A stretch of DNA of 64,000 nucleotides, taken from the NCBI RefSeq assembly GCF_014195485.1, contig NZ_JACIBU010000001.1, positions 1,302,001 to 1,366,000 of the forward strand. Reading direction: 5' to 3'. Within the stretch, counting starts at the first letter, position 1, and each line of letters starts with the position of its first letter. The notes under the pieces were generated by a model. That model was not told the DNA's origin. It did not search any database and was given only the letters and a program-made list of their open reading frames with translations. Source of the stretch: Modestobacter versicolor (GTDB lineage: Bacteria > Actinomycetota > Actinomycetes > Mycobacteriales > Geodermatophilaceae). The position numbers and the translations under genes are program-made. Positions 1 through 7,319 of this stretch are shown here, one piece after another.

Positions 1-407
1 GCGACGATGCGCTCCCAGGCGGTGTCCTCGACGTCGGTCGTCTGGGTCGGCGCGGAGAGCACGAGGTCCTCCTCGGCCCGGGCCTGCCGGCGGCGGTGCG
101 ACTCCTCGCGGCGGACGGCGTCGACGGCCTTGTGGTGCACCATCGCCAGGAGCCAGGAGGCCACGCTGCCGCGGGTGCCGTCGAAGGCGCCCGGGTCGCG
201 CCAGATGCCCAGGAACACGTCCTGCAGCACGTCCTCGGCCAGCACGTCGTCGCCGAGCACCCGGCGGGCGAGCGCGAAGGCCGGCCGGCGGAAGCGCTGG
301 TAGAGGTCGTCGACCGCGCCGCGGTCGCCGGCGGCGACGCGGCGGACCAGCTCGAGGTCAGCCGCGCTGTCCTCGGGGCTGCGGGGAGGTCGGCTCACGA
401 GGCCCAT
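1..407 (-). CDS. ECF sigma factor (SigK-like), N-terminal part, truncated by the window edge
   Basis: This is an extracytoplasmic-function RNA polymerase sigma factor read on the minus strand from an ATG at 407. It runs off the left edge after about 135 codons. The visible protein begins MGLVSRPPRSPEDSAADLEL. A sigma-70 region 2 follows, with DDLYQRFRRPAFALARRVLG, then LAEDVLQDVFLGIW, then ASWLLAMVHHKAVDAVRREE, the usual core-binding and -10-recognition helix region. Region 4, which reads the -35 element, would lie outside the window. No Shine-Dalgarno is visible; a GTG at 398 is an alternative start. The regulon cannot be inferred because the rest of the gene and any anti-sigma partner are off the edge. 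Confidence 0.85.
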   Translation of the reverse strand, partial: MGLVSRPPRSPEDSAADLELVRRVAAGDRGAVDDLYQRFRRPAFALARRVLGDDVLAEDVLQDVFLGIWRDPGAFDGTRGSVASWLLAMVHHKAVDAVRREESHRRRQARAEEDLVLSAPTQTTDVEDTAWERIV

Positions 408-579
408 GGTCACATGCGGCGTTCGCTGCGTCCCCCCTCTCCGGTTCAGCGCGCCCGGGCGTTCCTCCCGACGGGTCGGGTGCGTGGCGGGTGGGGCAGG
501 ACGGGACTGCTGGGACTCCAGAGGCGCGACACGCCGAGGACATGCGTGACCAAGGGCCGTTCTGGGTCGTTAAGGGGAC

Positions 580-1062
580 ATGGCGCGCTACCCGAGGTCC
601 GGCTGCACTGCTCGCACCACCTTCCACCTGGTCGGCCCCCAGACCTGGACGGCCGTCCCGGCCGCCCTGGTCTACGACTCGGCCGACCCCTTCGCGGTCC
701 GGGTGCGCTTCGGCGACGACGGCCCCGACGACGTCGACGGCACGACCTACGACGCCCCGGACGACGACGGCGGCGTGGAGTGGCTGCTGAGCCGCGACCT
801 GCTGCGCACCGGCCTCACCGCCCCGGTCGGCGAGGGCGACGTGCGCCTCTGGCCGGCCCGCGGCGGCCTCGACGTGGTCTTCCTGCAGCTGCGCGCCCCC
901 TCGGGCGAGGCGCTGTTCGAGCTGTCCGGTGCCGTGGTCGGCGACTTCCTCCGGGAGACCGAGCTGCTCGTCCCGGCCGGCACGGAGAGTGACGCGCTCG
1001 GCGTCGACGACGAGCTGTCGGCGCTGCTGCGCGGCGGCACGGACAACCCCACGGGGCGCTGA
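580..1062 (+). CDS. SsgA-like sporulation/cell-division regulator
   Basis: A 160-residue protein of the SsgA family (SALP), which occurs only in actinobacteria and helps position division or spore-wall machinery. Family features seen are AALVYDSADPFAVRVRF near residue 28, WLLSRDLLRTGL near residue 68, and a GDVRLWP segment near residue 86 followed by a beta-strand-rich half. The acidic tail after about residue 130 is less conserved. The ATG is preceded by AAGGGG, a tight but usable Shine-Dalgarno. It stands alone between a sigma factor on the opposite strand and a tRNA operon. The family call is firm; the specific role is not, because genomes carry several paralogues. Confidence 0.85.
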   Translation: MARYPRSGCTARTTFHLVGPQTWTAVPAALVYDSADPFAVRVRFGDDGPDDVDGTTYDAPDDDGGVEWLLSRDLLRTGLTAPVGEGDVRLWPARGGLDVVFLQLRAPSGEALFELSGAVVGDFLRETELLVPAGTESDALGVDDELSALLRGGTDNPTGR

Positions 1063-1104
1063 CCTGCAGGGAAACCCCGGACGGACCTTCCGGGACCCCC
1101 CCTG

Positions 1105-1134
1105 TTCGCACCCCGGAAACGGGGTTGTTAGAGT
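1105..1134 (+). promoter_or_regulatory. Candidate promoter of the tRNA Gly-Cys-Val operon
   Basis: TTCGCA (1105-1110) and TAGAGT (1129-1134) are separated by 18 nt and lie about 30 nt before the first tRNA. The spacer holds a 5-bp hairpin with a GAAA loop (1111-1124) that could also end the SsgA-like transcript. Predicted from consensus only. Confidence 0.45.
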
Positions 1135-1164
1135 TCTTCCCGTAACGCGGACTTGATCCGCAGC

Positions 1165-1236
1165 GCGGATGTGGCTCAGTGGTAGAGCATCACCTTGCCA
1201 AGGTGAGGGTCGCGGGTTCGAATCCCGTCATCCGCT
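1165..1236 (+). tRNA. tRNA-Gly (GCC)
   Basis: A 72-nt cloverleaf with a perfect 7-bp acceptor stem (GCGGATG with CATCCGC), anticodon loop TTGCCAA giving GCC, and T-arm GCGGGTTCGAATCCCGT. CCA is not encoded. It is the first gene of a Gly-Cys-Val tRNA array. Confidence 0.97.
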
Positions 1237-1280
1237 CGGAACTACCCCGGGCGCTGGTCGCGAGACCGGCGCCCGAGTGC

Positions 1281-1351
1281 GGTGGAGTGGCCGAGAGGCG
1301 AGGCAACGGCCTGCAAAGCCGTCTACACGGGTTCAAATCCCGTCTCCACCT
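1281..1351 (+). tRNA. tRNA-Cys (GCA)
   Basis: A 71-nt cloverleaf with acceptor stem GGTGGAG paired to CTCCACC, anticodon stem ACGGC/GCCGT and loop CTGCAAA giving GCA. CCA is not encoded. It lies 44 nt after tRNA-Gly, consistent with one precursor transcript. Confidence 0.97.
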
Positions 1352-1402
1352 CGTCCTCCTCGGAGCACGAGCGCGGAGGTGGTCCGGCCGTCAGGCCGGG
1401 AG

Positions 1403-1474
1403 GGGCGATTGGCGCAGCGGTAGCGCGCTTCCCTGACACGGAAGAGGTCACTGGTTCGATCCCAGTATCGCCCA
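1403..1474 (+). tRNA. tRNA-Val (GAC)
   Basis: A 72-nt cloverleaf with acceptor stem GGGCGAT paired to ATCGCCC, anticodon stem CTTCC/GGAAG and loop CTGACAC giving GAC. CCA is not encoded. Last tRNA of the array, directly followed by a strong hairpin. Confidence 0.97.
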
Positions 1475-1483
1475 CAGCAAGGC

Positions 1484-1512
1484 AAGGCCCCGGGTCACCG
1501 ACCCGGGGCCTT
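1484..1512. terminator. Bidirectional terminator after tRNA-Val
   Basis: A perfect 13-bp stem (AAGGCCCCGGGTC with GACCCGGGGCCTT) with a 3-nt loop. It lies 9 nt beyond tRNA-Val and 35 nt beyond the stop codon of the convergent VOC gene, so it can serve both. Confidence 0.85.
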
Positions 1513-1547
1513 CGTCGTCCCCGGGGTCCCCCGCGGGCACCGCCGGC

Positions 1548-2039
1548 TCAGCCGACCGGCACGCCGTCCGCGGCGGCCCGCAGCGCGGCCACGTCGAGCT
1601 TCGTCATCTGCAGCATCGCCTGCACCGCGCGCTGGGCGCGGGCAGGGTCCGGGTCGGCGAACAGCTCCTCCATCCCCCGCGGCACGACCTGCCAGGACAG
1701 CCCGTACCGGTCCTTGAGCCAGCCGCACTGGCTCGCCTCGCCGCCGTCGGCGAGGAAGCGGTCCCAGAACCGGTCGACCTCGGCCTGGTCGGCGCAGTCG
1801 ATCTGGAAGGACACGGCCTCGGTGAACGGGAACAGCGGCCCGCCGTTGATGCCGACGAAGCGCATGCCGCCGGCCTCGAAGTCCACCGACATCACCGTGC
1901 CGGCGGGGCCGGGCGCGCCCTCCGGGTAGTGCGTGAGGCCGATGACGCGGCCGGAGCCGAGGACGTCGATGTAGTAGTGCGCCGCCTCCTCGGCCTGGCT
2001 GTCGAACCACAGGTTCGGGATGATCTTCTGCTCGGGCAT
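1548..2039 (-). CDS. VOC-family protein (PhnB / 3-demethylubiquinone methyltransferase-like fold)
   Basis: A 163-residue vicinal-oxygen-chelate protein of the PhnB-like group. The N-terminal IIPNLWFDSQAEEAAHYYID, the central FVGINGGPLFPFTEAVSFQI and the SQCGWLKDRYGLSWQVVP segment near residue 103 are characteristic. These folds usually form paired beta-alpha-beta modules around a metal or substrate pocket. Members are often annotated as glyoxalase-like or misannotated as PhnB; no substrate can be assigned here. A Shine-Dalgarno (AGAGGA) precedes the ATG. The gene is monocistronic and ends at the shared terminator with the tRNA array. Confidence 0.85.
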   Translation of the reverse strand: MPEQKIIPNLWFDSQAEEAAHYYIDVLGSGRVIGLTHYPEGAPGPAGTVMSVDFEAGGMRFVGINGGPLFPFTEAVSFQIDCADQAEVDRFWDRFLADGGEASQCGWLKDRYGLSWQVVPRGMEELFADPDPARAQRAVQAMLQMTKLDVAALRAAADGVPVG

Positions 2040-2128
2040 GACAGGTCCTCTCCCTGACGGTGCCCCGGTCCGGGGCCCTACGGGGAAGACCGGCGCCGCC
2101 CGGCGGACTCATCGCTCACCGGCGGCGC

Positions 2129-2725
2129 TCAGCGCAGGGCCGGCTCGACCCGCTCGGTCCAGAACCGCGCCACCTGCTCCGCCAGGGCGGCCCGGTCGCC
2201 GTCGTTGCGCAGCACCACGTCGGCCACCGCGCGGCGCTCCTCGTCGCTGGCCTGGCTGGCGATCCGGGCCCGGGCGTCCTCGGCGGGCAGCCCGCGCTCG
2301 ACCAGCCGGGCCACCCGGGTCTCCAGGTCGGTCTCCACGACGAGCACGAGGTCGTAGGAGCCCGCCTGCCCGGTCTCCACCAGCAGCGGGACGTCCTGGA
2401 CCACCACGCCGTCCGGCGGGGCGGCAGCGACCAGCTCGGCGGCCCGCGCGCGCACCAGCGGGTGGACGACGGCGTCCAGACGAGCCCGGGCGGCGGGGTC
2501 GGCGAACACCACGGCGGCCAGCGCCGGGCGGTCCAGGGCGCCGTCGGCGGTCAGCACGCCCTCGCCGAACTCCGCGACGACCGCGGCCAGCCCCGGCGTG
2601 CCCGGCGCCACGACCTCCCGCGCGATCCGGTCGGCGTCGACCATCCGGGCGCCGCGCTCGGCCAGCAACGCGGCCACGGTGCTCTTGCCCGATCCGATCC
2701 CGCCGGTCAGCCCGATCCTCAGCAC
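2129..2725 (-). CDS. coaE: Dephospho-CoA kinase
   Basis: Phosphorylates the ribose 3'-hydroxyl of dephospho-CoA with ATP, the last step of CoA synthesis, in the cytosol. A P-loop GLTGGIGSGKS lies at residues 5-15, followed by VDADRIAREV, and a QDVPLLVETG segment typical of the CoA-binding lid. I start at the GTG at 2725 (198 aa). The reading frame extends 45 codons further upstream, but that stretch is not CoaE-like and overlaps a palindromic repeat. A TAGGGT hexamer 7 nt before the GTG predicts a leaderless mRNA. As recalled, mycobacteria keep coaE next to rpsA; here a small orphan gene lies between them. Confidence 0.95.
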   Translation of the reverse strand: MLRIGLTGGIGSGKSTVAALLAERGARMVDADRIAREVVAPGTPGLAAVVAEFGEGVLTADGALDRPALAAVVFADPAARARLDAVVHPLVRARAAELVAAAPPDGVVVQDVPLLVETGQAGSYDLVLVVETDLETRVARLVERGLPAEDARARIASQASDEERRAVADVVLRNDGDRAALAEQVARFWTERVEPALR

Positions 2726-2732
2726 GCCGCGG

Positions 2733-2738
2733 ACCCTA
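2733..2738 (-). promoter_or_regulatory. -10 element, leaderless coaE transcript
   Basis: TAGGGT on the minus strand, 7 nt before the coaE GTG. It abuts the left end of palindromic repeat copy A. Confidence 0.5.
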
Positions 2739-2797
2739 GAAGGACCCTCCTGCCCCCCGCCACTCGCACGCTCGCAGCGGGCCCCTGCAGGAGGGCC
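2739..2797 (+). repeat. 59-nt palindromic repeat, copy A
   Basis: The element opens GAAGGACC and closes GGCC. The variable stem is CTCC on the left and GGAG on the right, fully complementary. A C-rich run and a GGGCCCCTGCA segment lie inside. It sits in the divergent region between coaE and the small gene at 2920, so unlike the other copies it does not follow a stop codon. Confidence 0.85.
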
Positions 2798-2919
2798 GAA
2801 GGTCTCGGGCAGGTCACGGCGCGCCGACACCCGGCGCGTCGCACGAGTCCCACCAGTCACACGAATTAGCTTTCGTCCCGGTGGACTTCCCCCGCCACAG
2901 CAGCAGAGAGGCAGCGATC

Positions 2920-3177
2920 ATGTCCCGTTCCACACTCGAAGGCGCTCCGTCGGCCACCGGCACCCCCCGCCGCGGCCGGCACCGGATCGACAACCCCGCC
3001 GGGGTCCGTTGCTCCGAGCTGCCCGGCGTGCGCGAGCGGCTGCCGCAGACCCGCCGGGGAGCCGCCTTCCTGCGCGCGCTGATGCCCAGCGTCCCGTCCG
3101 GCCGGCACACCTGGGACTTCCTCGCCAACGCCGGTGGCCGTCCCCGCACCGCGTTCGCCATCATCCTGAGCCTCTGA
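2920..3177 (+). CDS. Small basic protein of unknown function
   Basis: An 85-residue open frame with strong G/C third-position preference, preceded by AGAGG eight nucleotides before the ATG. It starts MSRSTLEGAPSATGTPRRG, is rich in Arg and Pro, and ends with a short hydrophobic stretch (AFAIILSL). There is no signal peptide, Cys motif or domain I recognise. An AT-richer spot with TAGCTT (2867-2872) upstream may be its -10. Codon use supports a real gene better than any opposite-strand alternative, but homology would be needed to be sure. Confidence 0.5.
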   Translation: MSRSTLEGAPSATGTPRRGRHRIDNPAGVRCSELPGVRERLPQTRRGAAFLRALMPSVPSGRHTWDFLANAGGRPRTAFAIILSL

Positions 3178-3358
3178 TCGCGGCCTGAGCGGTCCCGGCC
3201 GGCCTCAGCCGGCCCGAGCGCGACCCCGTCCTGCGTCGGTACGCGAGGGGAAGACCACCGACGACGTGGACGACGCCCGCGCTCCTGCTCCGGCCCCCCG
3301 GACGGCTCACGGACGAGCCGGTACGACCGTCCACGACTCACGGATGAGTGGGACGCCC

Positions 3359-3397
3359 CGACGACCCCGTCGACCACCGCGGTCGGCGGGGTCGTCG
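3359..3397 (+). terminator. Long hairpin, possible terminator
   Basis: CGACGACCCCG pairs with CGGGGTCGTCG (11 bp), followed by a 5-bp inner stem CGACC/GGTCG. It is convergent with the rpsA terminator. It lies 180 nt past the small gene, so the assignment to that gene is tentative. Confidence 0.4.
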
Positions 3398-3439
3398 TCG
3401 TGCTGGCCCGGTCGGCGGTCGGACTCCCGGCCCGAACGA

Positions 3440-3477
3440 CAGTGCGCCGCCCACCGCGAACGGTGGACGGCGCACTG
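3440..3477 (-). terminator. rpsA terminator hairpin
   Basis: A 17-position stem with one C-A mismatch and a CGAA loop, beginning 31 nt after the rpsA stop on the minus strand. No U tract follows, as is common in high-GC actinobacteria. Confidence 0.75.
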
Positions 3478-3508
3478 CCAGGTGCTGCGGCTCAGCTGAG
3501 CCGCGGGG

Positions 3509-4978
3509 TCACTCGCCGCCGGCGAGCTTCGCCCGCAGCGCGGCCAGCGCCTCGTCGGAGGCCAGGGTGCCACCGCCCGTGGACGGGACGTCACCCTCGG
3601 GCTCGGCGGCGCTGGAGTAGCTGCCACCGGCAGCGGCCTCCGCGTCGGCCGCCTTGGCCTCGGCGATCTGCTTGCGGTGCGCCTCGAAGCGGGCCTGGGC
3701 CTCGGCGTACTGCCGCTCCCACTCCTCGCGGGCCGAGTCGTAGCCCTCGAGCCACTCGCCGGTGTCGGAGTCGAAGCCCTCGGGGTAGACGTAGTTGCCC
3801 TGGTCGTCGTACTGGGCAGCCATGCCGTAGGCGGCGGGGTCGAACTGCTCCTCGTCGCCGATGACGCCCTCGTTGGCCTGCTTGAGGGACAGCGAGATGC
3901 GGCGGCGGTCCAGGTCGATGTCGATGACCTTGACCAGGATCTCGTCGCCGACCTGCACGACCTGCTCCGGGATCTCCACGTGACGCTCGGCCAGCTCGGA
4001 GATGTGCACCAGGCCCTCGATGCCCTCGTCGACGCGCACGAACGCACCGAAGGGGACCAGCTTGGTGACCTTGCCGGGGACGACCTGCCCGATCTGGTGC
4101 GTGCGGGCGAACTGGCGCCACGGGTCCTCCTGCGTCGCCTTCAGCGACAGGGAGACCCGCTCGCGGTCCAGGTCGACGTCGAGGACCTCGACGGTGACCT
4201 CCTGGCCCACCTCGACGACCTCGGACGGGTGGTCGATGTGCTTCCAGGACAGCTCGGAGACGTGCACCAGGCCGTCGACGCCACCCAGGTCCACGAAGGC
4301 ACCGAAGTTGACGATCGAGGAGACGACGCCCGTGCGGACCTGGCCCTTGGCGAGCTTGTTGAGGAACTCGCTGCGGACCTCGGACTGGGTCTGCTCCAGC
4401 CACTGGCGACGGGACAGGACGACGTTGTTGCGGTTCTTGTCGAGCTCGATGATCTTCGCCTCGAGCTCGCGGCCCACGTAGGGCTGCAGGTCGCGGACGC
4501 GGCGCATCTCGACCAGCGAGGCGGGGAGGAACCCGCGCAGGCCGATGTCGAGGATCAGGCCGCCCTTGACGACCTCGATGACGGTGCCGGTGACGACCTC
4601 GTCGGCTTCCTTCTTGGCCTCGATCGTGCCCCAGGCGCGCTCGTACTGAGCCCGCTTCTTGGACAGGATGAGCCGGCCTTCCTTGTCCTCCTTCTGGAGG
4701 ACGAGGGCTTCCACCTCGTCGCCGACCTTGACGACCTCGGTCGGGTCGACGTCGTGCTTGATGGACAGCTCACGCGAGGGGATGACGCCCTCGGTCTTGT
4801 AGCCGATGTCCAGCAGCACCTCGTCCCGGTCGACCTTGACGATCACGCCTTCGACGATGTCGCCGTCGTTGAAGTACTTGATGGTCTGGTCGATCGCGGC
4901 GAGGAAGTCCTCGGCGGTGCCGATGTCGTTCACCGCGATCTGGGGGGTGCTGTCAGGACGGACCTGGGTGGAGGTCAT
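3509..4978 (-). CDS. rpsA: 30S ribosomal protein S1
   Basis: A 489-residue S1 protein that helps mRNA bind the small ribosomal subunit. Four S1 (OB-fold) repeats are visible at about residues 37-107, 125-190, 212-280 and 297-366. The last two are the best conserved, with [20 protein letters not shown] and [20 protein letters not shown]. An acidic, disordered tail (about 370-489) rich in Glu, Ala, Tyr and Gly follows, as in mycobacterial S1. The ATG at 4978 has a distant GGAG. The gene is monocistronic; a TTGACC at 5087-5092 on the minus strand is a possible -35. Four rather than six repeats is normal for actinobacteria. Confidence 0.98.
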   Translation of the reverse strand: MTSTQVRPDSTPQIAVNDIGTAEDFLAAIDQTIKYFNDGDIVEGVIVKVDRDEVLLDIGYKTEGVIPSRELSIKHDVDPTEVVKVGDEVEALVLQKEDKEGRLILSKKRAQYERAWGTIEAKKEADEVVTGTVIEVVKGGLILDIGLRGFLPASLVEMRRVRDLQPYVGRELEAKIIELDKNRNNVVLSRRQWLEQTQSEVRSEFLNKLAKGQVRTGVVSSIVNFGAFVDLGGVDGLVHVSELSWKHIDHPSEVVEVGQEVTVEVLDVDLDRERVSLSLKATQEDPWRQFARTHQIGQVVPGKVTKLVPFGAFVRVDEGIEGLVHISELAERHVEIPEQVVQVGDEILVKVIDIDLDRRRISLSLKQANEGVIGDEEQFDPAAYGMAAQYDDQGNYVYPEGFDSDTGEWLEGYDSAREEWERQYAEAQARFEAHRKQIAEAKAADAEAAAGGSYSSAAEPEGDVPSTGGGTLASDEALAALRAKLAGGE

Positions 4979-5210
4979 GTGGTCGAGTGCTCCGGACGGG
5001 GGATGCGTAGGGACAGGATCACCCGAGGCCCAGGCGGACCGCGGGGAGGTTCACGGGAGACGGCGATGTCGACCCCCGTACAGGGAGGTCAACGCCACAG
5101 ACCTCTGGCGTGATTCCCCATCGTACGGACCTGGCGGGGGCCGGTCCACCAGGGGTCCGGGCCGCCCGGGGCCGGGAGCCGCGGTGACGGCGTGTCACCA
5201 TCGGCGCGTC

Positions 5211-6071
5211 ATGGACGGCACCTCCGCGGGACCCCTCCCCGCCCCTCTCCCCCTGGCCGCCGACGGCTACCCGGCGGCCGGTGGCGTGACCCGGCGCCCG
5301 GCCGGCCAGGCCGAGTCCGCGCGGGCCAACCGCGGCTGGTGGGACGCCGCCGCGCCGGCCTACCTGGCCGAGCACGGCCGCGACCTCGGCGACGCGGACT
5401 TCCTCTGGTGCCCCGAGGGCCTGCGGGAGGCCGACGCCCACCTGCTCGGCGACGTGACCGGCCGCCGGGTGCTCGAGCTCGGCTGCGGGTCGGCGCCGTG
5501 CTCGCGCTGGCTCCGCCGCGCCGGTGCCGAACCGGTCGCCCTCGACGTCTCCGGCGGCATGCTGGCCCGGGCCGCGGAGCTCAACCGGGAGACCGGCCTG
5601 CCCGTGGCGCTGCTGCAGGCCGACGCGGGGGCGCTGCCGCTCGCCGACGACAGCGTCGACCTGGCCTGCTCGGCGTTCGGCGGCCTGCCGTTCGTCGCCG
5701 ACGCCCGCGCGGTGCTCGCCGAGGTGGCCCGCGTGCTGCGCCCCGGTGGCCGGTTCGTCGCCTCGGTGAACCACCCGATGCGCTGGCCGATGCCCGACTC
5801 CCCCGACCCCGACGACCTGCGCGTCGTCTCCTCCTACTTCGACCGCACCCCGTACGTGGAGACCGACGACCGCGGCCGCACGGTCTACGTGGAGCACCAC
5901 CGCACGGTCGGCGACTGGGTGCGCGCGGTCGTCGGCGCGGGGTTCACCCTCACCGACCTGGTCGAGCCCGAGTGGACGCCGGGCCGCACCGAGACCTGGG
6001 GCCAGTGGTCGCCGGAGCGCGGCGCCCTGGTGCCCGGCACGCTCGTGCTGGTCTGCGACCTGCCTGGCTGA
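5211..6071 (+). CDS. Class I SAM-dependent methyltransferase
   Basis: A 286-residue methyltransferase with SAM-binding motif I VLELGCGSAPCSRWL near residue 87, an acidic motif II (PVALDVSGGML), a motif III-like ALPLADDSVDLACSAFG and the post-motif VLRPGGRFV. The C-terminal half carries a HHRTVGDWVRAVVGAGF segment typical of the UbiE/Methyltransf_11 group. The ATG at 5211 is chosen because the upstream extension of the frame lies opposite rpsA. There is no Shine-Dalgarno. The substrate is unknown, and the gene is divergent from rpsA and not in an obvious pathway. Confidence 0.85.
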   Translation: MDGTSAGPLPAPLPLAADGYPAAGGVTRRPAGQAESARANRGWWDAAAPAYLAEHGRDLGDADFLWCPEGLREADAHLLGDVTGRRVLELGCGSAPCSRWLRRAGAEPVALDVSGGMLARAAELNRETGLPVALLQADAGALPLADDSVDLACSAFGGLPFVADARAVLAEVARVLRPGGRFVASVNHPMRWPMPDSPDPDDLRVVSSYFDRTPYVETDDRGRTVYVEHHRTVGDWVRAVVGAGFTLTDLVEPEWTPGRTETWGQWSPERGALVPGTLVLVCDLPG

Positions 6072-6214
6072 CCCGCGGCCACCGGGCACGGCCGACCTCG
6101 TCTTCCCCGTGGCGGAACCGGGGCCGCCCCGACGGCCGGGACGGCTAGCGTCGGCGGCCACCGGAGCCGGGCCGGCGCGGTCGACCCGTCCGACGTCGCA
6201 GAGGAGCGATCGAG

Positions 6215-7222
6215 ATGAGGGCCGTCGTCTGCGTGCCGGGGGGCACCGAGCTCACCGAGCTGCCCGACCCGCGACCCGCTCCGGACGGCGTGGTCGTCGA
6301 GGTCGCCGCCTGCGGGCTGTGCGGCAGCGACGTGCACGCCGTCGAGCGCGGCCACACCACCGAGGGGCAGGTGCTCGGCCACGAGTTCGGCGGCACCGTC
6401 GTCGAGGTGGGCCGGGACGTCGAGGGCTGGCGGGTCGGGCAGGCGGTGGCGGTCGACCCGCTCGGGTCGTGCGGCCGGTGCCGCGAGTGCCGGCGCCGGC
6501 TGCCGTTCCGCTGTGCCGCGCTGCCCAACCTGGGGCTCACCGCGCCCGGCGGCTACGCGGAGTACGCCGCGGTGCCGGCCGCGCAGCTGGTCGCCCTCCC
6601 CGACCAGGTGCCGCCGGAGTGGGGAGCCCACGCCGAGCCGCTCGCGGTCGCCACCCGGGCGGTCGCGCTGGCCGGGGTCGGGCCCGGTGACACGGTGCTC
6701 GTGCTCGGGGTGGGCACCATCGGGCTCAACGCGGTGATCGCGCTCCGGGCCGCCGGCGTCGAGACGGTCGTCGGTGCCGGGCGCTCGGCCGGACGGCGCC
6801 GCGCAGCGGCCCGCGCCGGGGCCGACATCGTCATCGACACCCGCGCGGTGTCGCTGGCCCAGCACGTCGAGGAGACGGGCCGGCCGTTCGACGCCGTCCT
6901 GGAGTGCTCCGGCTCGCCCGGCACGGTCGCCGAGTCGATGGCGGTGCTCGCGCCGGGCGGCACCTGCGTGGAGGTCGCGCTCTCCGGCGAGGCGGCGGCG
7001 GTGCCGCTGGGCCCGCTGGTCGGCGCCGGGCTCACCCTCACCGGCAGCTGCGCGTTCACCCGCGCCGACTTCACCGCGGCCGTCGCGCACGTGACCACCG
7101 GCGACCCCCGGGTCACCGGACTGGTCAGCGAACGGGTCGCGCTCGCCGACGTGCCCGACGCGCTGGTCCGGCTGCGGCAGCCGGAGGACCTGGTGCGCGT
7201 GCTGGCCGTGCCCGGCGCCTGA
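6215..7222 (+). CDS. Zinc-dependent alcohol dehydrogenase (medium-chain, threonine/sorbitol DH-like)
   Basis: A 335-residue MDR-family oxidoreductase. The catalytic zinc site is formed by CGLCGSD near residue 33 and GHEFGG near residue 58, with an Asp/Glu contribution from HAEPLAV. Four closely spaced Cys (GSCGRCRECRRRLPFRC, about residues 87-103) form the structural zinc lobe. The Rossmann domain has VLVLGVGTIGLNAV near residue 164 for NAD(P). AGAGGAGC precedes the ATG by about 8 nt. It stands alone and converges on polA. The alcohol or polyol substrate cannot be told from sequence. Confidence 0.88.
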   Translation: MRAVVCVPGGTELTELPDPRPAPDGVVVEVAACGLCGSDVHAVERGHTTEGQVLGHEFGGTVVEVGRDVEGWRVGQAVAVDPLGSCGRCRECRRRLPFRCAALPNLGLTAPGGYAEYAAVPAAQLVALPDQVPPEWGAHAEPLAVATRAVALAGVGPGDTVLVLGVGTIGLNAVIALRAAGVETVVGAGRSAGRRRAAARAGADIVIDTRAVSLAQHVEETGRPFDAVLECSGSPGTVAESMAVLAPGGTCVEVALSGEAAAVPLGPLVGAGLTLTGSCAFTRADFTAAVAHVTTGDPRVTGLVSERVALADVPDALVRLRQPEDLVRVLAVPGA

Positions 7223-7259
7223 CCCACCCGGCACCGGCGCCCGCCCGACAGGTCCCTCC

Positions 7260-7318
7260 GGCCACCCTGCAGGGGCCCGCCGCGAGCGTGCGAGTGGTGG
7301 GGGGCAGGGTGGTCCTTC
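7260..7318 (-). repeat. 59-nt palindromic repeat, copy B
   Basis: Read on the minus strand it opens GAAGGACC one base after the polA stop codon and closes GGCC. The variable stem is ACCC with GGGT, fully complementary and different from copy A, while the interior is nearly identical to A. It lies between convergent polA and dehydrogenase genes and may terminate both. Confidence 0.85.
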
Positions 7319-7319
7319 T

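Larger units (their letters stand above)
3178..3508. other. Intergenic region with two strong hairpins
   Basis: This 331-nt stretch has no gene I can support. It holds two long inverted repeats, listed separately: one at 3359-3397 pointing away from the small gene at 2920, and one at 3440-3477 just after rpsA. A repeated ACTCACGGA/GCTCACGGA motif lies near 3305-3345. Confidence 0.6.

Noticed and set aside
2726-2860. Longer N-terminus for CoaE
   Set aside because: The extra 45 codons overlap the palindromic repeat and have no kinase similarity. A leaderless start fits at 2725.
3677-5113. 478-codon Leu/Val/Asp-rich frame opposite rpsA
   Set aside because: Its periodic composition mirrors the S1 repeats on the other strand.
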